Source: Actinomyces glycerinitolerans (GTDB lineage Bacteria; Actinomycetota; Actinomycetes; Actinomycetales; Actinomycetaceae). Taken from it: a stretch of 64,000 nt of DNA. Shown piece by piece: positions 44,341-55,576 of this stretch (position 1 is its first letter; each line of letters begins with the position of its first letter). The notes beneath the pieces are model-generated. The model was given only the letters and a program-made list of their open reading frames with translations. It was not told the origin of the DNA and did no database searches. A program made the translations under genes and the position numbers. The stretch covers positions 62,001-126,000 of the forward strand of contig NZ_FQTT01000012.1 of the NCBI RefSeq assembly GCF_900098745.1, given 5' to 3'.

Positions 44341-45492
44341 TCAGCTGCGGCGGGCGGTCAGCATTTCCGCCAGCCCCAACAGGGTGCGCCGCGAACGCTC
44401 CGGCAGGGCGCCCGGGGCGGCCTCCAGCGCGGCGAGGCCGGTGGCGGTGTGGGCGGCGATCTCATCCTCATGCGCGTTCAAGGCCCCACAGTCGCGGATC
44501 AGTGCGGCGGCCGCCGACAAGTCCGCGGCCGTGGCGGCCTCGTCCCCGGCCAGCACCCGGGTCAACAGCTTCCGGCCCGCGTTGTTGCAGCGCTGCCAGG
44601 CCAGGGCCACCAGCACCGTCCGTTTGCCCTCGCGCAGGTCGTCACCGGCCGGCTTACCGGTCAGGGCCGGGTCGCCGAATACGCCCAGCACGTCGTCGCG
44701 CAGCTGGAAGGCGATCCCGATCTCCTCACCGAATACCTCCAGGGCGGTCAACAACTCGCCATGGGGGGCCACGCCGGCCAGCAGCGCCCCCACCTGCAGC
44801 GGATACATCACCGAGTAGCGCGCCGACTTGTGGCGTATCACCTCCAGTGCGGCCTCCCGCATGGCGGCGCCCGCCGCCACCGGTCGGTCCGTCGGGGCCG
44901 GCAGGGGCATCACCTCCTGGTGCACGTCCAGGAACTGGCCGACGGCGACCTCCGCAGTCATGGCGTCGAAGGCGTCCCGGGCGGCCCGTGCCGCGCCGCG
45001 CTCGCAGCCGGCCGTCGCCTGGCCCAGTTGTGCGGTGGCGGCCGACATGAGCAGGTCTCCCAGGAGAATCGCGGCACTGACGCCGTAGACGTCGGCCGAG
45101 CCGGTCCAGCCGGCCCGACGGTGACGGGCCGCGTAACGACGGTGTGCGGCCGGCCGGCCACGGCGGGTGTCGGCGGCGTCGATGACGTCGTCGTGTACGA
45201 GCGCGCTCGCCTGGTACAGCTCCAGGGCGGCGCCCAGCCGGGCCGCGGTCGGGCCGGCCGCCACGGCGGCGGGGTCGGCGTCTCCTCCCTCCAGGGTCAA
45301 TCCCACCGCACCCAGAACCGCCCGCATTCGCTTCCCGCCCGCCAGGGCCGTGGCGGCGGCCTCGAGCAGCTCATCGGTTACGGCGGGGGAGTCTTGCCAC
45401 TGGGCGCGCAGCCGGGCCAGCACCTCATCCAGGCGGGCATCGACGGCGCCGCGCACGAGCGGCAGCAGGGCGTCCACGTCGGTCATGCGCAC
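44341..45492 (-). CDS. polyprenyl (geranylgeranyl-type) diphosphate synthase
   Basis: This trans-prenyltransferase of 383 residues makes linear isoprenoid diphosphates for quinones, carotenoids or cell-wall lipids. The first Asp-rich motif is LVHDDVIDAADTRRGRP, here DDVID, and the second is FQLRDDVLGVFGD. KRMRAVL binds the allylic substrate. The chain length cannot be assigned with confidence. It lies 58 bp upstream of the pknL-like gene on the same strand, as with IdsA2 near PknL in mycobacteria. ATG 45492 or 45486 may be used. It is divergent from the sigma-factor gene. Confidence 0.9.
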   Translation of the reverse strand: MRMTDVDALLPLVRGAVDARLDEVLARLRAQWQDSPAVTDELLEAAATALAGGKRMRAVLGAVGLTLEGGDADPAAVAAGPTAARLGAALELYQASALVHDDVIDAADTRRGRPAAHRRYAARHRRAGWTGSADVYGVSAAILLGDLLMSAATAQLGQATAGCERGAARAARDAFDAMTAEVAVGQFLDVHQEVMPLPAPTDRPVAAGAAMREAALEVIRHKSARYSVMYPLQVGALLAGVAPHGELLTALEVFGEEIGIAFQLRDDVLGVFGDPALTGKPAGDDLREGKRTVLVALAWQRCNNAGRKLLTRVLAGDEAATAADLSAAAALIRDCGALNAHEDEIAAHTATGLAALEAAPGALPERSRRTLLGLAEMLTARRS

Positions 45493-45688
45493 AGGCTAGA
45501 TGATCGGGCTCGGGAATAGACACGGCGTCCGCATCGTTGCTCTTCGCGCTGGTAGTGGTTGCCGGATCTCGTGTGAAGTCCTCGCGTTAGGCGCGTGCGC
45601 CTGTGAGACCATTTGGGTTCTCGCGTAAACTTCGCCGAGGCTCCATGCACCGCTCCGGCCGAACCGTCTGCTCCGCGAAAGGAAATCC

Positions 45689-47368
45689 GTGGCTACTTCC
45701 ACAGTTGCTCCTGCTCCCACCACCGCGCGGGAGCGTGTCGAATTCGCCGACGACGTTGACGAGGCCCTGGAGGAGAAGCAGGACGTCGATCTGGACGACC
45801 TCGACGAGGATGAGGACCTCGCGCAGGACGAGGACGACGACCTGGTGGAGGACGACGTCGACGCGGATGACGTGGACTCGGAGGACGACGACGAGCCGGA
45901 GGACTCCGAGGACGAGGGCGACGACGAGCCGGAGGCCGCGGCCCCCGCCCCCGAGCTGCGCGACTACTACCTGGACGTGTCCCTGGAGGAGAACGGCGAC
46001 GGCACCAAGCGCCACCCCTTCAACACCCCCGCCGCCCTGAAGGACGTGCGACTGGCGCCCGGCGCCACGCTGTTCGTGCGCAGCCGCACCGTCGTGGAGG
46101 GCCTGGAGATCAACGGCGACGGCACCCTGGAGGATCCGATCACCCTGGCCCCCTACGGGCACGGCCCCGTGCCGCGCTTCGTCATCCCCGGTGAGGAGGA
46201 GCCCGTCGTCGCCCGCGAGTTCCTGACCCAGAACGGCTACATCTTCCGCGGCTGGATCATCAAGGGCATCAAGATGAACCCCTCCATCGCCGCCCTGACC
46301 GGCGAACTGGACCGTATCCGCCGGGAGGAGGCGGAGAAGGCCGCCAACAAGAAGTCGCGGAAGTCCAAGGGTGAAAAGGGCAAGGACGGCTCCTTCACGG
46401 TCTCCGACTCCGATGAGGGCGACGAGCCCGCACAGAAGGTCGTCACCGCCGGCGCCACCGCCGACCCCGTCAAGGACTACCTCAAGCAGATCGGTAAGGT
46501 CGCGCTCCTCAACGCCGCGCAGGAGGTCGAGCTCGCCAAGCGCATCGAGGCGGGCCTGTACGCCGAGCACCTGCTGGCCACCGAGGGCAACGACATGGAT
46601 GCCAAGTACCGCCGCGAGTTGCACTGGGTGGCCCAGGACGGTCAGCGCGCCAAGAACCACCTGCTGGAGGCGAACCTGCGCCTGGTCGTCTCCCTGGCCA
46701 AGCGCTACACCGGCCGCGGCATGCTCTTCCTGGACCTGATCCAGGAGGGCAACCTGGGCCTGATCCGCGCCGTGGAGAAGTTCGACTACACCAAGGGCTA
46801 CAAGTTCTCCACCTACGCCACCTGGTGGATCCGCCAGGCCATCACCCGCGCCATGGCGGACCAGGCGCGCACCATCCGCATCCCCGTCCACATGGTCGAG
46901 GTCATCAACAAGCTCGCCCGTGTCCAGCGGCAGATGCTGCAGGACCTGGGCCGCGAGCCCACTCCGGAGGAGCTCGCCGTCGAACTGGACATGACCCCGG
47001 AGAAGGTCGTTGAGGTGCAGAAGTACGGGCGCGAGCCCATCTCCCTGCACACCCCGCTCGGTGAGGACGGGGACAGCGAGTTCGGTGACCTGATCGAGGA
47101 CTCCGAGGCGGTTGTCCCCGCGGATGCCGTCAGCTTCACGCTGCTGCAGGAGCAGCTGCACGCCGTCCTGGACACCCTGTCCGAGCGGGAGGCGGGCGTG
47201 GTCTCCATGCGCTTCGGCCTGACCGACGGCCAGCCCAAGACGCTGGACGAGATCGGCAAGGTCTACGGGGTGACCCGGGAGCGGATCCGCCAGATCGAGT
47301 CCAAGACCATGAGCAAGCTGCGTCACCCCAGCCGCTCCCAGGTACTGCGCGACTACCTGGACGACTGA
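45689..47368 (+). CDS. sigA: primary RNA polymerase sigma factor with unusual N-terminal insert
   Basis: This is the housekeeping sigma-70 factor (RpoD/HrdB group), 559 residues. Regions 1.2 to 4 are complete from about residue 258: [55 protein letters not shown], and the region 4.2 helix [17 protein letters not shown]. Residues 19-83 are strongly acidic. Residues about 91-198 are unlike any sigma region I know. They read [38 protein letters not shown] and [20 protein letters not shown], like the opening of right-handed beta-helix (pectate-lyase-like) proteins. A charged linker (199-257) follows. The GTG start follows AAAGGA. Confidence 0.93.
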   Translation: MATSTVAPAPTTARERVEFADDVDEALEEKQDVDLDDLDEDEDLAQDEDDDLVEDDVDADDVDSEDDDEPEDSEDEGDDEPEAAAPAPELRDYYLDVSLEENGDGTKRHPFNTPAALKDVRLAPGATLFVRSRTVVEGLEINGDGTLEDPITLAPYGHGPVPRFVIPGEEEPVVAREFLTQNGYIFRGWIIKGIKMNPSIAALTGELDRIRREEAEKAANKKSRKSKGEKGKDGSFTVSDSDEGDEPAQKVVTAGATADPVKDYLKQIGKVALLNAAQEVELAKRIEAGLYAEHLLATEGNDMDAKYRRELHWVAQDGQRAKNHLLEANLRLVVSLAKRYTGRGMLFLDLIQEGNLGLIRAVEKFDYTKGYKFSTYATWWIRQAITRAMADQARTIRIPVHMVEVINKLARVQRQMLQDLGREPTPEELAVELDMTPEKVVEVQKYGREPISLHTPLGEDGDSEFGDLIEDSEAVVPADAVSFTLLQEQLHAVLDTLSEREAGVVSMRFGLTDGQPKTLDEIGKVYGVTRERIRQIESKTMSKLRHPSRSQVLRDYLDD

Positions 47369-47400
47369 GGCACAGGCCGCCTCATCGGCCCGCAGCCCGG

Positions 47401-47440
47401 CCGCCCCGGAACCATACGGTTCCGGGGCGGCCGTCTGCTT
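47401..47440 (+). terminator. sigA terminator hairpin
   Basis: CCGCCCCGGAACC (47401-47413) pairs with GGTTCCGGGGCGG (47418-47430) over a 4-base loop, followed by CCGTCTGCTT. It separates sigA from the thiamine riboswitch. Confidence 0.8.
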
Positions 47441-47454
47441 GCTATCGTTGTGCC

Positions 47455-47523
47455 ACGACACGGGGTGCCGCAAGGCTGAGAACAAACCCGTTGAACCTGT
47501 TCAGATAATGCTGACGAAGGGAT
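47455..47523 (+). ncRNA. TPP riboswitch (THI element)
   Basis: The conserved THI-box blocks appear in order: CGGGGTGCC, GCTGAGA, ACCCGTTGAACCTG, CAGATAATGCTGACGAAGGG. They bind thiamine diphosphate. The 3' strand contains AAGGGA (47517-47522), which is also the ribosome-binding site of thiM six bases before its ATG. Ligand binding would therefore hide the site and block translation initiation rather than cause termination. It controls thiM-thiE-thiD. Confidence 0.93.
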
Positions 47524-47528
47524 GTCGC

Positions 47529-48401
47529 ATGGCGCAGCACGCGTCCGTCAACACCCAACCGAACGAGCCCCCGCCACAGTCGACGGGGCCGGCGGCCGCG
47601 GCGCCATCTCCGGGACCCGCGGCCGTGCTGGAGTCCCTGCGCGCCGAGGGCCCCCTGGTCGCCTGCATCACCAATGCGGTGGTCACGAACTTCACCGCCA
47701 ATGTGCTGCTGGCCGCCGGGGCCGCCCCCGCCATGGTCGACGTCACCGGGGAGGCCGGGCCCTTCGCCTCCGCCGCCTCCGCCCTGCTGATCAACCTGGG
47801 CACACCCCAGCCCGAGCAGCGTGCCGCCGCCGTGGAGGCCGCCACCGCCGCGCGGACGGCGGGCGTGCCCTGGGTGCTCGACCCGGTCGCCGTCGGCACC
47901 CTGGTGCACCGCACCGCCCTGGCCCACCGGCTCCTGGAGGAACGCCCTACGGTCATCCGCGGCAACGCCTCGGAGATCATCGCCCTGGCCGGCGCCGGTG
48001 CGGGCGGCCGCGGGGTGGAGACAACCGCCTGCGTGGAGACCGCCCTGGACGCCGCCCGCTCGCTCGCGGCGCGCACCGGCGCCGTGGTGGCGATATCCGG
48101 GCCCGTGGATGCCGTCGTCGACGGTGCACGCGTGAGCCGGGTGGGCGGCGGCTCCGTACTGCTGACCCGCGTCACCGGCGGCGGCTGCGCCCTGGGCGCG
48201 CTGGCGGCGGGCTTCCTAGCCGCCGGGACCGCCATCGGGACCGACGCCTTCGCGGCGACCGTCGCCTGTCACGCCGCCTACAGTGCCGCCGCCGAGATCG
48301 CCGCTGAAACCTCCGCAGGCCCCGGCTCCTTCCCGCCCGCATTCCTCGACGCCCTGTACGCCCTGGACGCCGACGACGTCGCCAGGATTCCGATCTCGTG
48401 A
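47529..48401 (+). CDS. thiM: hydroxyethylthiazole kinase
   Basis: ThiM salvages 4-methyl-5-hydroxyethylthiazole by phosphorylation for thiamine synthesis. The product has 290 residues. The core begins [29 protein letters not shown] and contains [17 protein letters not shown] and the GGCALGALA phosphate loop near the end. About 35 Pro/Ala-rich residues precede the usual family start. ATG 47529 uses the AAGGGA inside the TPP riboswitch. It is the first gene of the thiMED operon and overlaps thiE by 4 bp. Confidence 0.95.
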   Translation: MAQHASVNTQPNEPPPQSTGPAAAAPSPGPAAVLESLRAEGPLVACITNAVVTNFTANVLLAAGAAPAMVDVTGEAGPFASAASALLINLGTPQPEQRAAAVEAATAARTAGVPWVLDPVAVGTLVHRTALAHRLLEERPTVIRGNASEIIALAGAGAGGRGVETTACVETALDAARSLAARTGAVVAISGPVDAVVDGARVSRVGGGSVLLTRVTGGGCALGALAAGFLAAGTAIGTDAFAATVACHAAYSAAAEIAAETSAGPGSFPPAFLDALYALDADDVARIPIS

Positions 48402-49054
48402 GGCCCGCCCCCGACCTGCGGGTCTACCTGGTCACCGACGCCGCCCAGTGCCGCGCGCGCGGCCGCACCGTCACCGACACGGTCAGGGCCGCCGTGGCCG
48501 GCGGCGCCACCTGCGTGCAGGTGCGTGCCAAAGACGCCGACGGCGCCGATTTCCTCGCCCAGGTCTGCGACGTCGCCAACGCCGTCGGTGAGCTGGTCCC
48601 GGTACTCGTCAACGACCGGGTCGACGTGTACCTGGCCGCCCGCCGCCTGGGGGCGCCGGTGGCGGGCGTGCACGTAGGCCAGCGCGACCTGCCCGCCACC
48701 GTGGTGCGCGAGCTCATCGGCGACGACGCCTACCTGGGCCTGTCCGCGGCCAACCCGGAGGCACTTTCCGCGGCGGCAGCGGAGGGCGCCTGCGACCACG
48801 TGGGCGTCGGCGCGGTACGCGCCACCGCCACCAAGGCCGACGCGCCCACAGGCATCGGCACCGACGGCGTCAGCCGCCTGGCGGCCGACATTGCGCTGCC
48901 ATGCGTGGCCATCGGCGGCATCACGCCCGCCGACCTGCCCGCCCTGCGCGCCGGGGGACTGGCCGGGGCCGCCGTCGTCTCCGCGATCTGCCTCGCGGAC
49001 GATCCGCGCGCCGCCGCCCGGCGGCTGCGCCGGGCCTGGGAGGCCGCGCGATGA
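48398..49054 (+). CDS. thiE: thiamine phosphate synthase
   Basis: ThiE joins the thiazole and pyrimidine phosphates to give thiamine monophosphate. It is a TIM barrel of 218 residues with [10 protein letters not shown] (QXR motif), [23 protein letters not shown], and the phosphate-binding [26 protein letters not shown]. The GTG start overlaps the thiM stop and the stop overlaps the thiD start, so the three genes are translated in a coupled way under the riboswitch. Confidence 0.95.
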   Translation: MRPAPDLRVYLVTDAAQCRARGRTVTDTVRAAVAGGATCVQVRAKDADGADFLAQVCDVANAVGELVPVLVNDRVDVYLAARRLGAPVAGVHVGQRDLPATVVRELIGDDAYLGLSAANPEALSAAAAEGACDHVGVGAVRATATKADAPTGIGTDGVSRLAADIALPCVAIGGITPADLPALRAGGLAGAAVVSAICLADDPRAAARRLRRAWEAAR

Positions 49055-49893
49055 ACACACCAATCCCCAAGGCACTGACCATCGCCGGCTCCGACCCCTC
49101 CGGGGGCGCCGGCGTCCAGGCGGACCTGAAGACCATGGGGGCGCTCGGCACCTACGGCATGAGCGTGGTCACGGCACTGACCGCCCAGTCCACGCGCGGA
49201 GTCGCCGGAGTGCGGGCCGTGCCCGTGGACTTCGTGCGCCTACAGCTGGACACCCTGCTGGCGGACATCACCCCCGACGCCACCAAGGTCGGCATGCTCG
49301 CCACCGCCGAACTGGCCGAGGCGGTGGGAGAGTACCTGCCCGACCTGGCCAACACCGTCCTGGACCCGGTGATGGTGGCCACCTCCGGGGACCGGCTGCT
49401 CGACGCCGAGGCCATCGGCGCCGTCAGGCGCCTGTGCGCGCGTGCGGACCTGATCACCCCGAACCTGGACGAGGCCGCCGCCCTGCTGGACCGTTCACCG
49501 GCCGCGAGCACCGATGCGATGCGCCGCCAGGCGGAGCTCCTATTGGACGCCGGTGCCCGCCGGGTGCTGCTCAAGGGCGGGCACCTCGGCGCGGACGCCA
49601 CCGACGTGTATGCGGATGCGGACGGCACGCTGCTGCTGCCCGGCCGCCACGTGGACACCCGCAACACGCACGGCACGGGCTGCACGCTCTCCGCGGCGAT
49701 TGCGGCGCTGCGCCCGCAGCGGGAGAGCTGGATAACGGCGGTAAGGGATGCCAAGGGCTACCTGACCGGAGCCCTCACGCACGCCGACGCGCTCGGCGTC
49801 GGCCACGGGCACGGCCCCGTGCACCACTACTACGCCCTCTGGCCGAGTCGGCCGGAGGGCGTAGGCAGCAGGCTGAGGCAGGCCGGCGGGTGA
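49051..49893 (+). CDS. thiD: hydroxymethylpyrimidine (phosphate) kinase
   Basis: ThiD phosphorylates HMP and HMP-phosphate, supplying the pyrimidine half of thiamine. The 280-residue ribokinase-fold protein has AGSDPSGGAGVQADLKTMGALGTYG at the start, VLDPVMVATSGDRLL, LLKGGHLG and the anion-hole Asp region NTHGTGCTLSAAIAA. ATG 49051 overlaps the thiE stop. Together thiM and thiD salvage both halves of the vitamin. No thiC or thiG is seen in the window, so the cell may depend partly on salvage, but those genes could lie elsewhere. Confidence 0.95.
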   Translation: MNTPIPKALTIAGSDPSGGAGVQADLKTMGALGTYGMSVVTALTAQSTRGVAGVRAVPVDFVRLQLDTLLADITPDATKVGMLATAELAEAVGEYLPDLANTVLDPVMVATSGDRLLDAEAIGAVRRLCARADLITPNLDEAAALLDRSPAASTDAMRRQAELLLDAGARRVLLKGGHLGADATDVYADADGTLLLPGRHVDTRNTHGTGCTLSAAIAALRPQRESWITAVRDAKGYLTGALTHADALGVGHGHGPVHHYYALWPSRPEGVGSRLRQAGG

Positions 49894-49912
49894 GCCGGTC
49901 GTCGCCAATCGG

Positions 49913-50191
49913 TTAGTCGACCTCGTCGGAGCGGGTCAGGCGGTCGGACTCGTCCTGGATGAACAGGGCCTGGCGCTCCAGGGCGTCCCGGTGGGCGTGG
50001 CCGTGGTGGGCGCAGAACAGCAGCTCGCCGGAGGCGAGGACCACGCGCAGGTAAGCCTGTGCGCCGCAGACGTCGCAACGATCGGCCGTGGTGAGCGGAC
50101 GCGTCTCGGTCGCCGCGGTGGGGCCGGTGGCCTGTTCGGGCGCGGTCGTCGGATCGGCGACCGTGGGGGAGATTGGAGTTGTCGTGCTCAT
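49913..50191 (-). CDS. DUF7455-like zinc-ribbon protein
   Basis: This is a 92-residue protein with a disordered Thr/Pro/Ala-rich first third and a compact metal-binding domain: DRCDVCGAQAYLRV, then LLFCAHHGHAH (CXXC plus CXHH/HXH ligands). It matches the small DUF7455 family of actinobacteria, whose function is unknown. It lies between the thiamine operon and the topoisomerase gene, close to sigA, a neighbourhood in which this family is often found. ATG 50191 is the natural start; longer in-frame readings upstream have no supporting signal. Confidence 0.78.
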   Translation of the reverse strand: MSTTTPISPTVADPTTAPEQATGPTAATETRPLTTADRCDVCGAQAYLRVVLASGELLFCAHHGHAHRDALERQALFIQDESDRLTRSDEVD

Positions 50192-50385
50192 GGCTCGATT
50201 CCACCACCACCGGGAGCCCACGCCAACGCCGTCGGGCGGTTTTCCGCCCCGGGCGCACCGCCTGCGCCCACGGCGAACGGTGGGAATCAGCGGCGGCCCC
50301 GATCCTCCGGCTACGGGCGAAGACCACACCTCCGGCGACGGCGCGGGATGCCTGACCCGCCCCCACAATCGGCTAAATTCGGCCC

Positions 50386-52647
50386 GTGCCAGATTCTTCC
50401 CAGTCCTACTCAGCCCGCCACCTCTCAGTTCTTGAGGGGCTCGAGGCGGTGCGCAAGCGCCCTGGCATGTACATCGGCTCCACCGATCAGCGGGGCCTGA
50501 TGCACTGCGTTTGGGAGATCATCGACAACGGCGTGGACGAGGCCCTGGAGGGCTACGGGGACCGCATCGCCGTCGTCGTGCACGCCGACGGCTCCATCGA
50601 GGTGCGTGACACCGGGCGGGGCGTGCCCGTGGACGTCGAGCCCTCCTCCGGGCTGACCGGTGTCGAGCTGGTCTACACCAAGCTGCACGCCGGCGGAAAG
50701 TTCGGCGGCGGCTCCTACGGCTCCGCGGGTGGCCTGCACGGGGTGGGCGCCAGCGTGGTCAACGCCCTGTCCGCCCGCATGGACGTGGAGGTGGACCGCG
50801 GCGGCAAGACCTACGCCATGAGCTTCAGACGGGGCGTGCCCGGTGTCTTCACCGACACCGCCGCGGGCCCCACCCCGGACGCTCCCTTCGCGGAATACAC
50901 CGAGGCCTCCCAGTTGCGCGTGATCGGCAAGGTGCGCCGCGGCGTCACCGGCACCCGGGTGCGCTACTGGGCCGACCCCGAGATCTTCCCGGCCCCCGCC
51001 CAATACGACATCGCCGCTCTGCGGGCCCGACTGCGGCAGACCAGCTTCCTGCTGCCCGGGCTCACCCTCACCCTCACCGACGAGCGCAACCCGGAGGCGA
51101 TCGCCACCACCGCCAGTGGTGTCGCCGGCGACCCGGCCCTGAGCGTCAAGGGCGGGGCGAGCCCCGGCCGGGCGACAAGGGCGGATAAAGCAGGCAAGTC
51201 GGCCAGTTCCGCGCGCGGCGCCAATGACCTGTTCACCGCCGACGCCGAGGAGGAGGGGACGGAGGTCTTCCACGCCGAGGGCGGCACCGCCGACTTCGTC
51301 GACTTCCTGGCCACCGACGGATCCGTAACCGACACCTTCCGCCTGACCGGCGAGGGCACCTACACCGAGACCGTGCAGCAGCTCGACAAGCGCACTGGCC
51401 ACCTGCGGCCCACCGAGGTCGAACGCACCTGCACCGTCGACGTGGCCCTGCGCTGGGGCATCGGCTACGACACCACCGAGCGCTCCTTCGTCAACATCAT
51501 CGCCACCCCCATGGGCGGCACCCACCTGACCGGCTTCGAGCAGGCCGTCACCAAGGTGCTGCGCAAGCAGATCGACGCCAACTCCCGCGCCCTGAAGGTC
51601 ACCAGTCGCGACGGGCGTATCGAGAAGGACGACATTCTCGCCGGGCTCACCGCCGTCATCACCGTGCGTGTACCCGAACCCCAGTTCGAGGGGCAGACCA
51701 AGGAGGTGCTCGGTACCGCTCCCGTGCGGCAGATCGTCGCCAAGGTGGTGGAGAAGGAACTCACCGCCCTGCTGACCTCCTCCAAGCGGGACCTGAAGAC
51801 GCAGTCGCGCGCCCTGCAGGAGAAGATCGTCGGGGAGATGCGCGCCCGCGTGTCCGCCCGCATGCACAAGGAGATCACCCGCCGCAAGACGGCTCTGGAG
51901 ACCTCCACCCTGCCCGCCAAGCTGGCGGACTGCCGCTCCGACGACGTCGCCTCCTCCGAGCTGTTCATCGTTGAGGGGGACTCCGCCCTGGGCACCGCCA
52001 AGAACGCCCGCAACAGCGAGTTCCAGGCGCTGCTGCCCATCCGCGGCAAGATCCTCAACGTCCAGAAGGCCTCCCAGGCGGACATGCTGCGCAACGCCGA
52101 GTGCTCCGCCATCATCCAGGTGGTCGGGGCCGGCTCCGGGCGCACCTTCGACCTGGACGCCGCCCGCTACGGCAAGGTCATCCTCATGACCGACGCCGAC
52201 GTCGACGGCGCCCACATCCGCACCCTGCTGCTCACCCTCTTCTTCCGCTACATGCGCCCCATGATCGAGGCCGGCCGGGTCTTCGCCGCCGTCCCCCCGC
52301 TGCACCGCATCGAGGTTTCCGCTCAGGGCCGGCGCAAGCGCGAGGTCATCTACACCTACTCCGACGAGGAGCTGGTCACCACCCTGCGTAAGCTGGAGAA
52401 GCAGGGTCGTAGCTTCAAGGAGCCGCAGCGCTACAAGGGCCTGGGGGAGATGGACGCCCACCAGCTGGCCGAGACCACCATGGAGCCCGAGCACCGCACC
52501 CTGCGGCGCATCACCCTGGGCGATGAGGCCGAGCTGCTTGAGGCGGAGAACGTGTTCGAGCTGCTCATGGGTTCCAGCGTGGAGCCGCGGCGCGACTTCA
52601 TCATCGAGGGCGCCGCCGAGGTCGACCGCGAACGCATCGACGCCTGA
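50386..52647 (+). CDS. parE: DNA topoisomerase IV (gyrase-type) subunit B
   Basis: This is the ATPase subunit of a type IIA topoisomerase, 753 residues. The GHKL ATPase starts LEGLEAVRKRPGMYIGSTDQRGL and has the GGLHGVGASVVNALS lid. The transducer is followed by a Toprim domain with LFIVEGDSALGTAKNARNSEFQALLPIRGKILN and MTDADVDGAHIRTLLL. A low-complexity insert (residues about 255-285, Gly/Ala/Lys/Ser) interrupts the transducer. It is called ParE rather than GyrB because no recF, dnaN or gyrA is adjacent, a contextual inference. parA/parC is not in the window. GTG start. Confidence 0.88.
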   Translation: MPDSSQSYSARHLSVLEGLEAVRKRPGMYIGSTDQRGLMHCVWEIIDNGVDEALEGYGDRIAVVVHADGSIEVRDTGRGVPVDVEPSSGLTGVELVYTKLHAGGKFGGGSYGSAGGLHGVGASVVNALSARMDVEVDRGGKTYAMSFRRGVPGVFTDTAAGPTPDAPFAEYTEASQLRVIGKVRRGVTGTRVRYWADPEIFPAPAQYDIAALRARLRQTSFLLPGLTLTLTDERNPEAIATTASGVAGDPALSVKGGASPGRATRADKAGKSASSARGANDLFTADAEEEGTEVFHAEGGTADFVDFLATDGSVTDTFRLTGEGTYTETVQQLDKRTGHLRPTEVERTCTVDVALRWGIGYDTTERSFVNIIATPMGGTHLTGFEQAVTKVLRKQIDANSRALKVTSRDGRIEKDDILAGLTAVITVRVPEPQFEGQTKEVLGTAPVRQIVAKVVEKELTALLTSSKRDLKTQSRALQEKIVGEMRARVSARMHKEITRRKTALETSTLPAKLADCRSDDVASSELFIVEGDSALGTAKNARNSEFQALLPIRGKILNVQKASQADMLRNAECSAIIQVVGAGSGRTFDLDAARYGKVILMTDADVDGAHIRTLLLTLFFRYMRPMIEAGRVFAAVPPLHRIEVSAQGRRKREVIYTYSDEELVTTLRKLEKQGRSFKEPQRYKGLGEMDAHQLAETTMEPEHRTLRRITLGDEAELLEAENVFELLMGSSVEPRRDFIIEGAAEVDRERIDA

Positions 52648-52699
52648 GCCATTTGCCCGTACCCTTAAAGTCGGCCCGGTCCCGTCGAAGGAGACGCAT

Positions 52700-53755
52700 A
52701 TGACACCTGTTTACGGCTCTACGCGCCGCACCGGCCCGGGCGGTCCCTGGTCGATGCTCCGTCCCGGACCTCGTTCCGCGCTGCCCCGCATGCTCACTTG
52801 GGCGCCGCTGGGGCCGCGCGACAATACCGAGTTGGCCGAGCTCATCGCCCGTTCCGAGGCGGCGGACACCCCCCCATACCGCACCAGTGCCCAGGAGACC
52901 GCCGAGTACTTCGTGGACCCCACCTACTCGGGGGTGGCCGGCCGTGACGAGAACGGTGTCATGCGTGCCTTCGGACTGGTGCGACTGCGGCCGGCCGGAG
53001 AGATCTACGCCTCCATGACCGGGACGGTCGACCCGCAGTGGCGCAAGCGCGGCATCGGGGTGGCGCTGTTGCATTGGCAGACCGAACGGGCCCGGCACCT
53101 TATTGGCGCCGAGCGCGCTGGGGAGCCGACCGGCTCCTCAACGGTCGCAGTGCCCGCCCATATCGTCACCACCGTGCTGGAGGATGACGAACGCATGAAG
53201 GAGCACCTGGCCGAGCTGCGCTTCGAACCGCGCCGCTGGTATCGGGAGGTGCGCCGCCCGCTCTCCGAGCCCATCCCGGAGGTGGACCTGGATGGCTTCC
53301 TCACCATCGAGCCCTGGTCGGAGGAACTCGACGACGCCGTGCGCCGCGCCCACAACCAGGCCTTCGCCGACTCCGGCGGCGGCAGCATGAGCCCGGAGGA
53401 GTGGCGGGCCGGGCGCGCCTACTTCGCACCCCAGTGGAGCTTCGTGGCACTGGACCGGTCGGGAGACCGTGCCCGGGTCGCCGGCTATGCGCTCTCCAGC
53501 CGCTACGAGCAGGACTGGGAGGCACTCGGCTGGCGGGAGGGCTACACCGACGTCATCGGGGTGCTTGCCGATTACCGTTCCCGCGACGCCGGCCCGGCAC
53601 TACTGACGGCGGTCATGCGCGCCTACGCCGCCGACGGCATGGAGTATGCGGCGGCCGGCTTCGAGTCAGACGACCCGAGCGGCGCCGTCGACCTGTTCCT
53701 CGACCTGGGGTACACCGCCACGCGCGGCACGATCCTGTACGGCCTGGACGTGTAG
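52700..53755 (+). CDS. double GNAT-domain acetyltransferase-like protein
   Basis: This 351-residue protein has two GNAT folds. The first contains VDPQWRKRGIGVALLHWQTERAR, the acetyl-CoA pyrophosphate-binding motif, near residues 108-130. The second contains VLADYRSRDAGPALLTAVMRAYAADGMEYAAAGF near residues 295-328, with the C-terminal GYTATRGTILYGL typical of these proteins. Similar two-domain proteins include mycothiol synthase (MshD), but the substrate here is unknown. AAGGAG precedes ATG 52700. It lies alone between parE and pyrG on the same strand. Confidence 0.82.
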   Translation: MTPVYGSTRRTGPGGPWSMLRPGPRSALPRMLTWAPLGPRDNTELAELIARSEAADTPPYRTSAQETAEYFVDPTYSGVAGRDENGVMRAFGLVRLRPAGEIYASMTGTVDPQWRKRGIGVALLHWQTERARHLIGAERAGEPTGSSTVAVPAHIVTTVLEDDERMKEHLAELRFEPRRWYREVRRPLSEPIPEVDLDGFLTIEPWSEELDDAVRRAHNQAFADSGGGSMSPEEWRAGRAYFAPQWSFVALDRSGDRARVAGYALSSRYEQDWEALGWREGYTDVIGVLADYRSRDAGPALLTAVMRAYAADGMEYAAAGFESDDPSGAVDLFLDLGYTATRGTILYGLDV

Positions 53756-53840
53756 CCGCCGGTGCCCGCGGCCCAACCGGCCGGGGCGGGCCGCCGGTGG
53801 GCGTATGCGTCGGGCGCGTTTCGTCCCGGTGCTACGTTGA

Positions 53841-55523
<1,683 letters not shown>

Positions 55524-55576
55524 GGGGTACTGTCATGGCCTCGCTGCGGGGAGGCCGCCCGCCTACAGTCGATGCC

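Noticed and set aside
45587-47485. Long minus-strand open frame opposite sigA
   Set aside because: It has low-complexity Val/Leu/Gly/His composition and covers a certain gene on the other strand. No start signal or family pattern was found.
50386-52647. Calling the topoisomerase subunit gyrB
   Set aside because: No dnaA, dnaN, recF or gyrA is nearby, and the sigA-side location fits a second type IIA subunit better. The motifs alone cannot separate the two.
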